From Corynespora cassiicola (taxonomy: Eukaryota > Ascomycota > Dothideomycetes > Pleosporales > Corynesporascaceae), in contig JAEUWY010000004.1 in assembly GCA_022059125.1 (NCBI GenBank), positions 3,844,001-3,908,000 of the forward strand: 64,000 bases of DNA. Direction: 5' to 3'. A program made the position numbers and the translations under genes. Position 1 is the stretch's first letter. Each line of letters begins with the position of its first letter. The notes beneath the pieces are model-generated. The model did no database searches. It was not told the origin of the DNA and saw nothing but the letters and a program-made list of their open reading frames with translations. This document shows, piece after piece, positions 25,178 through 36,483 of the stretch.

Positions 25178-26231
25178 CTAAGTGACGATAGATTTTGAAT
25201 CTTCCTTGACATCTTCCCAAATACCATCTAGAGCCTTCACTAGGTCGTCTGGCAAAGGGCCTTGCCCATATGCCTCGACGAACATGGAAAGTTGGCCGAT
25301 ATTATCAGGCCCTATAATGACACCATCCCCTTTGTCACGGCCCAGCACCGGGCCTCCATCGAGTACAGAATGATGAAGGACCCAACGATAAGCTGCGTAC
25401 GCCATGTCAATGCCATGCTCTTTACATATTGCCTCAAGCTTTTGCACTGCTGCATGCATAGAGGGTCTATCGTACCACTCCTTAAATTGCGCACTGTGTA
25501 TATTTCCGTTGCTAGGATCGAAACTAGTTCCTTTGAGCTCTTCGGGTGTTGATGATGGTTTGACTTTCCCAGCCAAAAAGCCGCCTGCCAAGGGACTGAG
25601 TGCGACAATTGTGATGTCGTGTTTTCGGAGGAGCGGGACAAGCGTCTGCTCGTACGTTCGACATAGTAGGTTGTATTGACCCGAGAAGACGGAAGGCTTC
25701 ACGTATCCTTTCTCTTCAGCTACATTTATCCATTCCTCAATCGCATCTGGGCGGATGTTGCATAATCCTAATTTTGAGAATTTCCCTTTGCGATATTCTG
25801 CGTCAAAAGCTGCAGCTTGTTCTGCAATCGGGGTGATTTTGTCCAGACCGTGGGCGTAGAACACATTGACCTAATTCCCCTGTTAATCATTGTCCTGGAC
25901 TTCCTATCCGTTTCTTACAACTACTTACCTTTTTCGCCTGGAGATTTTTCAAGCTTTGGTCTAGTGATTCCTGCACTGCGCCGTGGCTCAAAGACCCATC
26001 CGGAGTGCCAGAGAATTGGGCTTGTGTGTCTATGCGAAAACCTCTATTCTCGAGAGAAAACTCGCCAATAAGCTGTTCAGTGCGCCGATATTCACCTAGA
26101 GGATAAATGGGCGTCGCGTCAATTTCCCTTATACCAAGCTCTTTAAGAGTGGCGATCAATTTTTCGATTTTTTCCTTGTCCCATGCTTCGCCGATTGTTC
26201 CTTTTCCAAAGTAGACTTTCGGAGGGGGCAT
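25178..26231 (-). CDS. Aldo/keto reductase family protein lacking the catalytic Lys
   Basis: Two exons (26231-25929 and 25870-25178) give 331 residues, the usual length for the aflatoxin-aldehyde-reductase-like (AKR7-type) group of NADPH reductases. Seen: the DATPIY block with tetrad Asp38 and Tyr43; YAHG with His108; the SPLAGGFLAGK segment; and a C-terminal IIGPDN cofactor-binding stretch. Odd: where the family normally has Lys in a DTK motif, this protein reads DTQ (Gln70), and there is no lysine at all between residue 30 and about residue 95. The tetrad Lys is normally needed for efficient hydride transfer, so activity may be lost or altered. Placed in the candidate diterpenoid cluster, transcribed toward the DUF4360 gene. 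The start is the first ATG of a frame with a good N-terminal strand. Confidence 0.9.
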
Positions 26232-26539
26232 TATCTTGTGTCAAAATCTCTCAAACTAGCCTCAAAACTATCCCCGTCACATTGTTAGCAAAACACAGAA
26301 ATAAAGTTTGGAATCGCTAAGTCTGAAACACACATCACGGGAACAAACGTTGCTTACCAAATTGTCAGATAGTCAAGCCTGAACTCAATCGCTCAAAGGA
26401 AAGTTAGCAGTACGAACGACCGAACGTCGGCAGATTGCTCGGGCGCTACACACTTCTTATGATTTTTTTCCCTCCCGTGTTGATGTCGCAGTAAATTCAC
26501 GCGAAACGTGGGACAACCCGCTTCCCCGCTTCGGGGAGG

Positions 26540-26551
26540 TTCGGGACCGAA
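26540..26551. promoter_or_regulatory. Possible Zn2Cys6-type site, CGG-N2-CCG
   Basis: TTCGG and CCGAA are separated by two bases, about 310 bp upstream of the reductase start. Directly beside it at 26523-26537 is a second inverted repeat, TTCCCCG-type, with a 3-base loop. Inverted CGG triplets are the usual target of fungal binuclear zinc-cluster factors; the assignment is inference. Confidence 0.25.
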
Positions 26552-28306
26552 GATCTTTCGTGAGTGGACGAATATCATGCACTAATGCCCAAAGGATTCG
26601 GGGAAGTAGACCATCCAAGAATGGGGCTAGCGTACACGTATCTTGCCCCCATATCTTTAGTCATTCTTGGACAGTTCTCGATGGAGGTTTGAACAAAACG
26701 TGTTGTTCGAACCATAAATCACACACTATGGAGTTCCGGGTCATATGTAGTCGAGGTTTTGGGTTATCCACTCTAGTTTTCGTATTCTCCTGTCAATTTT
26801 GTGGCATACAGAACACAATTTCAATACAATGTTGGTGACTAAGGTACGATAGAGCCAATATACCAGACTGACTAACATAAAAATTATCCGACCATCATCC
26901 AGAAGGTTATTTGAACCTTGTATTAAATATGAGAAATTTGACGAATGAGTTTGTTACTCACGTAGATGCAATCGGCTCGCGATCTCATTAGTTCATGAAA
27001 CTACCACTGATTGCCCATGAACAAGAATATCCCTACAAGCATGCTACAGGATAAACATTGCTTATAAAATGTGATTTTTTCCATTTGTTATGATCGTTTA
27101 TAAACCCCTATAGGGTGCTGCAAATTCTGATCCCTCATGACCATGATCAACCCACGCAACAGCGGTCCACCCATGCAAATCAGCTGTGGTGTAGAAATGA
27201 ATATGTATCTAGAAGCAAGGTAAAATGATCATACGGTATAGGGACTATTGAAAATCCAAGGATAGGGTGGTGGGTGTTTGAAGACCTGGTACCGATGACC
27301 TGCCAATTGGCCGCTCACATTTTTCTGCAGTGAACAATCTGTAAGGCATTCTAAGAGATAGGCTAAACTTATTAGTTCGTCAACATGTGTCGACTATGTG
27401 AGTTTTTAATGGTCATCTATACTCATATCTCTTCTTGTAGTTGAGAACAATGTTCACCTGTGCTTCAACCCATATCTGTCGCTGGGATACAATTTTGAGA
27501 CTCCTAATTCGCATCGAGGAAGTATAACTGAAAACCAGTTTCTGATATTGTTATAAAGCTGTGCTAGTAAGCATCTAATACAATAGTCGCGACAGTAATT
27601 CTTATAGCCTCTATTATAGCCACGCATTCATGTGGGCTAAGAAATGCGTTCTATATAGACAAGTCGTATAGAGATAATGCCAAACAGATGCGACTGTCAG
27701 TATCACCCACCGTGACGCGTGGAATATTTGATGAAATGAAAGACATATATTAAATCGTTTCATCATCAGTGATGGCCTATCATTCCGTGTGGAGAAGTAA
27801 TAGGTCAACCACCCAACCTCATATAGCTTCAAACTGATAGATATCAGCTGAAACTAACTTAATAAGATAATTGAAAGAAAAAAAACCCTCATTCGCAATT
27901 GATTCAAACATAGTACTTCGTACTTTGAATTCACAGGAAGTTCCCAATTACCCACCTTACCGTCCGGAGGCCTTACAAATTTGCTCCATCCCACCACCTC
28001 CATCACGCCAGCCTTCCATCTACCCACTACCCACCACCCACCTCCTCCAGCTCCAAAAACCATCTGGCCGCGGAGGGAAAAAAAAAATTATTCCCGCATG
28101 CCAGCCCCCTCCGCTAAACTTCCGACGCGGCGACGCGCCAATGTGGCACAGCTAGCACCAGCACGCGCCCATCCGCACGCCCGGCCGTTACGCGAGAAGC
28201 GGGCGCCTCCCGCGCCGCAGCACGGCCTCCCGATCCAGCACACTGAACTGCAAGAGCGAGCCAAAAAAAAAAGGGTCTCGTTTGTACACTGACTGCGTTT
28301 TTCTTT

Positions 28307-28325
28307 GCGAGGCGAGGCGAGGCGA
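28307..28325 (+). repeat. GCGAG microsatellite
   Basis: Three full copies and one partial copy of GCGAG in non-coding DNA. Confidence 0.8.
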
Positions 28326-28978
28326 AGGTGGGCCGCATTTACCCGGATCATGCGATACGATTAGGGCGGCGCGAGAGGCGGTGGGACGGACGGGCCGAGC
28401 GAACACAGCCTTTGCGGGGTGGGAGCGGGAGGGGATCGCGGGAATGAATGGGGGAGGGAAGGAGGGAGGAAGTGTGTATGTGTGCGCTCGTTGCGAGGGC
28501 AGATGGGGAGAGCTGAGGGCTCGGTCGTCCTGGCCATGGACTTGTCCGGCGCTACGTCGTGGTTACGTGTGGGGTGCAAGCATTTCCCCCGAGTCGTGCG
28601 TGGGATGCTATCTCTTGACATTGACATTGACACGGGCCTATTTCTCAACGTGACCATGATGCAAGGACGGAGGAGCGCATTCAAACATGTATTTTGGAAC
28701 GGCGGTGTTGCTGCAAGGTTGGTATTGGCAGGTCTGTAAGGGGTGGTACATTGGGTTAGGTTGCCCCGTAATCGCGAGTATGGACAAGCACTCGTATTTA
28801 TGGCGCAAGCGCGACAAGCCTGCTGCAGACCTTCAAATGGGCGATTCTAGCACTACTCCATTGCGAAAATCTAACAGCGGGATCCTATCTCGGACTGCAT
28901 TCGCTTGTGTTGCATGGCCACATAATGGGAATCTGGGCCCTTCCTACCCCTCCGTTTGTCGATGATTACCTTCCATGA

Positions 28979-30990
28979 CTATAGCTTTCTCAATAAGAAG
29001 CCATCATGCTGCAGATTTTGGAAAATACTATCAGGATCATACGCTCGCGCTACCGCTTTGAGCGAATCAATGTTCCAGGATCCATAGCTGTCCAGGATCT
29101 TCTGGGTGTATGAAGCATCATTCATGAATTGGTAGTCAAGAAGCTTGCCCTTCTTCGCGGCAGCGGACTGCACATGCGTTCCAAGCGAATTCAGGGCCTT
29201 GTGTGCTGCATCATCGGTAGAGTCGTCGAACCACTCAACAAGCGGGGCCCACCCTGTTTAGCGTTAAAATACCCTACACTGGAGCAAGACTTGCCTCGGA
29301 GCTTCCACTTACAGGCTTGTGGGACGGCTTCGAGTCCAAGAGAGTTGCCACCCCTCTCCCGGCCTGCTCTCACGGCATACTTCGCCACAGGCTGGATGGT
29401 GTACGAGAGATTTGCAGTTGGCATGTCCGTCTTCAGAAGCTCAAGGTAGCGTTCATGAACGTCCACGTATAGATCGTGGTCGACCTGTGTACTGGCTGCA
29501 TATGGTTCTCTCCTGAGTATCAATTAGCTCATCCAAACTCGAACATTGGAATAATCAAACACTGACTTGGCGGGAAAATCGCCGATGTTGATCGCACTTG
29601 TAAGACTTGCGATTGTACCATTCGTCACCGGTATATATGGGCCCCAGGAAGACTTCAGACTTGTGAAAGCCTCGAATACTTTGGGGTATTCTGTGGGCCA
29701 GTCTGCGTAAAGCAGTCCCGCAATGATGACATTGGGGTTGACATTGAGGAAGAAGCCAATCTTGGGATCGAATTCCATGGCGTTCTGGACCGCAATGCTA
29801 GCGTTGAAAATGTTCACATAGTCTGAGGGGTCAAACAGCTGTAGGCTGTACTGGACATGGTGAAGCGGATGCGTCTCAATGTCGAAGCGAGTGACGATCC
29901 CTAGACTTGATGAGTATAAGGGCGAGGGCAGGGTGGGCCATCGTACCATAATTGGGCCCGCCGCCCTTCAGTGCGCGCCAGAGATCCGAATTCGTGTTCG
30001 CATTGGCGTTGACAATGGTGGAATTTCCAAGGACAACCTATCCAAAAGCCATCAGACTTTGTCATATCTTCGCAACGTGACCCCACTGAATAGGTAAGCG
30101 ATTCTATGACACATACCTCAAAGTTCTTGACGCTATCAGTACCAAGTCCGTAGAGATTTGGAAAGAAGGTCATTCCGCCTGTCATGAGTCAGTATGGGAG
30201 GGCAATACGAGAACATGTGCATATGCCTAACCTCCAAGTAGGAAGCCCGCTAGTCCGACGGTATAGTGGCGACCGCCGATGGCGGTAATGCCGTGAGGAT
30301 CAAGGAAGTCGTAGACCTCTCCCCATTGGCTTCCGGGTCCAGCATGGAGAACGCCACCCTCACCAAGAGACAGGCCTTTGAGGTCGTGGAGATCAAGCAG
30401 GACACCATTGGCACCAATGCTACCAAACCCAGAGTTTGGATTGTGGCCACCACTGCGCACAGAAAACTGAGTACCAGTATGTCTGATGACTTTCAGTGCG
30501 GCAGCAACATCCCTGGTACTCCCAAGGCGAATGAAGCACGCAGCTGGCAGCCAACAAGTCTGGGACCTGAATCTTTCAGCAACAGCTCCGTTGATCTTGA
30601 AATTAGCGTCCCCCGCTGTTTTTCTGCTTACCAATTGTAGTCTTGCTCGAGCTTGTACTCAGGGTCTTCCTCTGCCGCGAAGACTCGCCCGGGGAAGACA
30701 AATTTCGCAATCCTGCAGGCTGTTGCTGCTCGTTCAGTTGCGGGCGAGTCATCGTCAAGCGCTGCAACCTCATCAATGGCATTGGATGCCTGGAGGATTT
30801 GTTGCTGCAAGTTGGATGCTACATGTCCAAGGCTCCTTGAAGGATCCACAAGCGTGGCAAGCAGGTCCCGCGAGAGCAATCTACTTGGAACAGTAGGCCG
30901 GTTGCTCGGGTCAAGGAGTGGAATTCCGGTAGTAGCTGGTATCAATGCCGTCAAGGACAGCAAAAGGTGTGCTAAAGAAACCATGGCCAT
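28979..30990 (-). CDS. Secreted berberine-bridge-type FAD-linked oxidase
   Basis: Seven exons (30990-30632, 30566-30232, 30178-30117, 30037-29947, 29900-29567, 29512-29313, 29253-28979) join in frame to 551 residues. The family couples substrate oxidation to oxygen through covalently bound FAD and is frequent in fungal secondary metabolism. Seen: an N-terminal signal peptide; the FAD-binding PCMH domain with SGGH (His161, the expected 8-alpha-histidyl FAD link); the VGLAGFLLGGG loop; and a C-terminal BBE segment with YGSWN and YDPDSIFQ. In bicovalent members a Cys precedes the VG-x-GG loop; here that position is His220 (GGRHYTVG), so FAD is probably attached once only. The codon read as first in the longest frame is GTG; the first ATG is at 30990. 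It lies between the reductase and the P450 on the same strand, which supports membership in the cluster. Substrate is unknown. Confidence 0.88.
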
Positions 30991-33319
30991 GTTGATCGTG
31001 GCCACGGCGAACGTGGTGCTAAGTTGGTGAATACGGCTCGCATTTATCGTTTACACCTTGCACGGGTGCAACTTGATTGGCAAACATCCGGACCTCCATG
31101 GTACCAGATCATGCAACATCAGAGAATCCCCGTAGCAAGTTCGTATGGTTGCATACACGGCCTCTGCGGCGTGGAAGCGGCAGCATGCCAACACGTAGCT
31201 GGAAGTCAAATACAGCTTAGTGCTGTGGTGCCGCGCGGAGCGAGTGAAACCAAGGTGGAAGATGGGACCGCGGGGTGGGGCATACAGGAAGAAATTACCG
31301 AAGCGCTTCGTTCGCCCACATGCCACGTTCGAAGCATGCAGGTTGCCGGACCGGACGAGAATAGGCTTGGAATGATGACAATGCCAATCAGACCGAGGAA
31401 AGAAAGACGGGATAATGGTTGAGGCCTCCTGCCGGCATTTCAACAGCGCTACTGGATGCAACACCGCATCATTATCGCCGATGATAGACGGGACGGCATG
31501 AGCGTTAACAACTGCCCCGTCTAGCAGTCGCTCTCAATTACAGGCTCGGAGGCTCAGCCGCTCCGAGAGAACGGCAGCGCAGCAATAGCGGCTCCACGAA
31601 CATGATCCACGGCGGTATCATACCGGATTTCTTTCAGTTATGGGCTTGAGTTATTCCAGGTACTTGGGCCTGGACTGGAGAGGAACACCAAAGCTACACT
31701 AGACTGAATCCTGCCGGAAGGATGGGCTAGTCCCTGGTTTTTTCGGGATTTAGGAGGAATTTTGGCCCGCCTTCTTGACGAACAAGTCCCGTTTATCGTC
31801 GTCACTGAATTGGCTCGGAAGGAGAGGGTTGCGCTTTCCGGATGACCTTCCTGTGGATGCCAGCACATTAGTGACGGCGCCGATTCTCAAAGCCGCCGGT
31901 GCAAGGCATGCGAGTGCTCCGATATCCTCGCCATAGTTGCGGTGAAGAAAAGCCGCGGGGCGCGGGCCTTGATCGCTTCGCATGGGCCAGTATGGCCGAA
32001 CCGTGCATATGCAGGCAAGCCTGCGGCGAGGGAGCCTCGAATCCGGAGGCGCAATTCCAACCAGGTGAACACGGATATGTAAGCCCCTCTTTCGAAGAAG
32101 ATGGTGTGAGGGAATGCCGCTTGATTGCTTCCATATGATGAGTACTGAAGCTCGTTAGACGTGTCTTTAAGGTTGATTTGACCACGCTGCATCCCGTCTG
32201 TGAACCAGAGGCACAGCAACTAGGCTAGGACAAATACGGCCTAGAATCTGGGCACGAATGAACTTCAACTCTACGGCTGGGTCGTCCTGGACGCGGGGAA
32301 TCCTCAATTGTCATATTGCACCTGCTATTCTTGCCCCTCCAGTTTCAGAACCGTTTAATATGCCATCGTCCCGCTGTCAAAAGTGAAGAATGCAAGAAAT
32401 CCACTCCAATTTCGGGTGCGGCCCGCTCCACTCTAGGCCGGTTCTCTCTTCAACGACCCTGATGCCAGCCTGCATCACAGGACACGACTCGCGGTGCACC
32501 CCCCCGTCTTGCTTCATTGGAGGTCCGGGGGGCTAGCTCAAGCTTGCGTCATTCTCCGAGGCGCTACAATGCGCCGCTCTTGAGCGTCGACCTGTCACTG
32601 TCTGCCTTGTCGTCACGCGATGCCTTCAGCTAGCTTGTGGCGCCAAAATGCAGTCGAGAGCGGTATGCGATCTTCTTCTTCGTCGTCGCCGAAGTGAGTG
32701 CGCAAGGTCGATTCCGGGCTAGCCCGCCCTGCCAACGTGTATCGATCAACTTTTTCTCCTAGCAGTATTCGCGTCCGACGCCGGAGCGTAAGGGCGCTTA
32801 TCCCTATTCTTGAACGATTTCCTCGGTCGTACACCCTCGGTCTCAATATGGCTGGAGATCGGAAGGCGTGCCGCTTCCTACGGGCGGGTAGCTTTTCTTC
32901 GCAGTCCGTGTGCTCGTGCTTTGTACCGACAGCGAGGGTGGCCATGGAAGTACCTTGTTCTGACAGCTCCTCCATCTTGGTCCAGAAGATTCAAATTTGA
33001 CCGAATAGTGCCGAAAACTGGTGCAGATGGACAACGCAACTCTAGTTGACCGTCGTGATGTATTGCATTAGTTTGGCCAGTCCAGATACAAACTGGCGAT
33101 GATCCCTGCCCTAATTGCGAACCGCATGTCAGTTTCGTTCGATCAATGGCGAGCTGATTGGCTCAACATCCGCCAAAGCCGCTGGGCTGCACGTGGACTC
33201 CGGACTATCCCGCGAAGAGCTCTGTACGGACGGAGAGAACTAGAAAATTGGAAATTCATGAATGATACTAGGCTGAGGGGAAGAAAGTGGAGCGTAAGGT
33301 GACCCATAACGCCCAGTCC
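30991..33319. other. Intergenic region, FAD oxidase to P450
   Basis: It holds the oxidase promoter and 2 kb without a convincing gene. Frames near 31.9-32.2 kb and 32.6-33.0 kb on both strands have no recognisable domain. An inverted repeat lies at 31545-31567. Confidence 0.55.
31545..31567. promoter_or_regulatory. Inverted repeat CTCGGAG-N9-CTCCGAG
   Basis: Two exact 7-bp arms are separated by nine bases, with nested CGG-N8-CCG, about 555 bp upstream of the FAD oxidase start. It resembles a zinc-cluster factor site; function is inferred only. Confidence 0.25.
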
Positions 33320-35249
33320 TCACGATTTCCCGCACTTGTCGCACGGAGTCCTCCGCTTGCGCATCAATAGTCTTGCCCTGGGATCGGGGAACACATTTTC
33401 GTCCGCATAGAAGTTACGCGGCCTGTTCTTCCCCTCCGGATACCTGAATTCAAACTCTTTCAAAATTCTCACCATGACCATCTTGATCTCGCCTACCGCA
33501 AAGTGACGACCAGGGCATGCTTGCTTTCCGTATCCAAAGTGCAAATTATCCTTCTCCGGCTGACCGGCTTGGTGCTTGGTCAATTGGCCCGTCTCGTACC
33601 TCTTATGATAAGACCGCATGGGGTCAAATTCCTCGGGCGACGGGCAAGTGTCCATGAGAATATCGGCGTTTGCGCAGGCAATTCTCGTGCCAGCAGGAAT
33701 GTGTGTGCCATCTTTCAGAGTGATGGGTACAACAGCCAGGCGTTGAGGTGCCACTTCATCAGATTTAGTGAGTTGGCGGAGCCAGGTGAAACTTGAGACT
33801 TACAGAGAATGGGAGGGTTAAACCTTTGGCTCTCTACATAGAAACTGTCGAGCTTTTCGAGTCGGGGAAGCCATTGCTTGGCACCGATACCTTCTCTTTC
33901 GCCAAGCTTACCAAGATCCTTCTCAATTTCTTCAATCTCCTCCCTCAATACAGGGAACCATTCCGGATGAGCGCACAGGTCGAACAAAAGGTTGGCAACT
34001 CCCATGGATGTAGTGTGGATACTCGCAAGGGTGAGAATAGACTGACGCGTGGCCATCTCAGGTAGTAGATTCTCCTTCTCGTTGCCGTTGTCCATCATCC
34101 AGTTGAGGAGGGTGTCATCTTCTTCTACCTCAGGACCCGTTTCTCCAGCCTCTCTTCTCCTTTTGCACTCTCTGTGCTTTTCCATAAGAGGGCCAATAAT
34201 CTCCCTCGCCTTCTTCAGGTTCCTGGCAATCTTCCAGCGAATAGGAAGAATAGGTGCGACGAACGAATGTGTCCACGGTGGGAACATGCGCAGCAGGAAC
34301 GCACACGTGAAGAGATCGATACTGAAAGTGATGGAGAGATTGAGCCACTCAAGGTCTCGGCAAGCAGGGTATCCCATGAAGATCTTGGCAGACATGCGTG
34401 CCACAAGCATACGCATCATATGTTGAATGTCCACTTCAACCCAATCTGGTGTGGTACATCAGTGACCGGCAAGAATTGGAATGTTTTCAACCTTACCATC
34501 GGGTTGAGGGATATCAATAGGCCAACCATAGTCGAGCTCGGTCTTTGCGATATCCAGATACTTGGGCAACTCTGCGGTAAGTTTGTTCTGGAGTACGCGG
34601 AAGTGGAGGTTCGACTCGATCATAAGCGTTGTGTAAGTCCATTTGTGAACTAGGTTCTACAAAGTGTCAGAGCAGTACAGCAAAGGTTTTGAAGTACCTA
34701 CCGCAACCTGGGCCTTGACCCCGCTAAGCTTCGTGGTGGGATACAAGCGCAACTCATTGAGATACTTGTTTGGAAGAACGGTAATATCGGTGTCCCACCG
34801 TCGAACAACGAACGGCGTATCTTTGTACTGCAATCTATCAGCAAGTGCGGATATCCGAGTCATACGTGACATACTTTTTGGTAGCCGCTGGAGATGATAT
34901 TGCGGGCGTTCACAATATATCTAGCTTGTACCAGGAAAGTAGGCTCAAGCCAGGACCGATATCCGTGGTAGACAGCGTTGGAAGCCTTGGGACGTTTGCT
35001 GATGAGCGAAGTAAATGCCCAGAACACGACAAAGGCTAGCAAAAACTGTTGGTATGTATCGAGAGAGCCAAAAAACGAGACAATGGAGGCCTTGAAAGGA
35101 ATGAGGTGTTCGTATATCTCTTCTTGCTTTGGAAAGTGGAGTTGAGACTGGTTCAGCTGTATGTGGAGGTGAGAGAACTGCGAAAAAGTTATATTCGAGA
35201 AATGAGCTAGAACAGAATTGTTCTTGGGTAAAAATTTGAAATTTTCCAT
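33320..35249 (-). CDS. Cytochrome P450 of the diterpenoid cluster
   Basis: Five exons (35249-34875, 34827-34702, 34656-34497, 34445-33804, 33753-33320) give 578 residues. Seen: a membrane anchor near residues 71-86; the I-helix block ASIHTT in place of AGxxT; the K-helix ESQR (ExxR); and the heme loop FGYGKQACPGR with the thiolate Cys. The style of the heme loop and of the RFNPPIL and PAGTRIA segments resembles fungal P450s of the CYP68/CYP503 kind that oxidise ent-kaurene and gibberellin intermediates; this is a judgement by eye. The N-terminus carries about 65 residues before the anchor, longer than usual, and no later in-frame Met exists in exon 1. It is transcribed away from the diterpene synthase across a shared 1.2-kb promoter, so the likely substrate is the cyclase product. 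Confidence 0.9.
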
Positions 35250-36483
35250 GATTGCCAATAATCAGAAAATAACTGGCAAGCTGAAGGGAAGGTGATTATG
35301 AGAACAAGGAGGAGAATCGCTTCGGCCACATGGCTAGAGGGGCACATCCGGCTGTGCCAGAGTCATCGAGCGAGACCTGGCACTCTGCTGATGCTGCCAT
35401 ATCCATTGATTGGACCATTACCGTGCCTCTTCCTAACATGATACTACTGTATGTGGTGCGTCAACGGATAACACTTGCCGTCTTCTATGATATCAATTTG
35501 GAAGCACTCCCCGGCCTGCGTTTGGCTGCCGCCCTTGTACAGGGGATCCTGAGCAGAGGGCGCAAGAAGGCGCGCGCATAACTGATCCCGGCCGGCGTCA
35601 TTCGGAGGCTAATGCGGGCATCGTAAGCCCGTCCGGACTCGAAGCGCATACAGTTCTGTCGACGTGGCACGCAAGGGCGGGTATCAGCCACTAGCAGCAC
35701 AGTCCATGGACAACAAGCGCGACTGAACCTTCGGCCTGGGAATCCAACCACTGCCTGTGCCGCTGCGGAGAAATATTTGAGGGCCAGGATGGGTGGGGAT
35801 CTTGCGTGTAGAGGCTTCAAGTTGGTGTAGCCCCAAAAGAGGAAAAGATTGTCTCTTTGCCCAATCATCGCCGAGTCGGTCCAAATCTGGAGAAGGCTCT
35901 CTTCCCGGTCGCTCTGGCCATCTCCTACCCACATTTTACCTGATACCTTGCATTTGGGAAGGCATGACGATAAGCCGATTTCGCGACGATTATCTGTATA
36001 ACCTTTAACGGGGAAGGCCGAAAGAGGTGGATCCATCCCTCTTTCCGAGGCGAGCTCCATTTGGAAAATCTAGCCATCTCGTGATACGGGGTTTTCCAAG
36101 GCGGTACAGGGAGTACCGTCAGCCTAGGCAGCTCTTTCATGCATGGTCCACCAAAACGTCTCGTCTTCTGCACTTGATTGACCAATAGACTAGAGTGGCG
36201 GGAGAGATGCCATTTTTTTCCAGGCGCTATGCAAGTCGAGAAGGTATATGCAGTGAACTAAAAAGAAATCAGTAATGCTGGTCTTGCTATTCAAGAGCTT
36301 GGGCTCTTGGTCAAATCCTTAGGCTAAATTAGCAATGATCACCGGCGAGGAGTACGAGCCGGTGTTGACGGGTCGTACCTAGGTACATGCAGCGAAGGAA
36401 CCCCTACACCTGTATAATTTAGCTTTGGCAGTCCCAGTCTTCCCCTTCCACCGAAAACTGAGCCTGAATCTTTGACAGGCAAC
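35250..36483. promoter_or_regulatory. Shared promoter region of the P450 and the diterpene synthase
   Basis: This 1.2-kb gap separates the divergent start codons of P450 and synthase. A TATAATT element at 36413-36419 lies about 65 bp before the synthase ATG. A CGG-N10-CCG pair occurs near 35464-35480. A 191-codon frame on the minus strand (35485-36060) has no recognisable domain and is treated as chance. Confidence 0.55.

Larger units (their letters stand above)
26232..28978. other. AT-rich intergenic stretch inside the candidate cluster
   Basis: No gene supported. Bases 26232-26600 are the reductase promoter and include two small inverted repeats (26523-26537 and 26540-26551). About 26.8-27.9 kb is markedly AT-rich with no long open frame, as expected of decayed sequence. 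About 27.95-28.7 kb is GC-rich with a (GCGAG) microsatellite at 28307-28325. No transposase or reverse transcriptase motif could be read. Confidence 0.55.

Noticed and set aside
32613..32975. A 120-codon minus-strand frame with an acidic DDEEED stretch, and its plus-strand overlap
   Set aside because: No domain, overlapping frames on both strands, and no splice support between the FAD oxidase and P450 genes.
35485..36060. A 191-codon minus-strand frame between the P450 and the diterpene synthase
   Set aside because: It lies wholly inside the shared promoter and has no domain or plausible introns.
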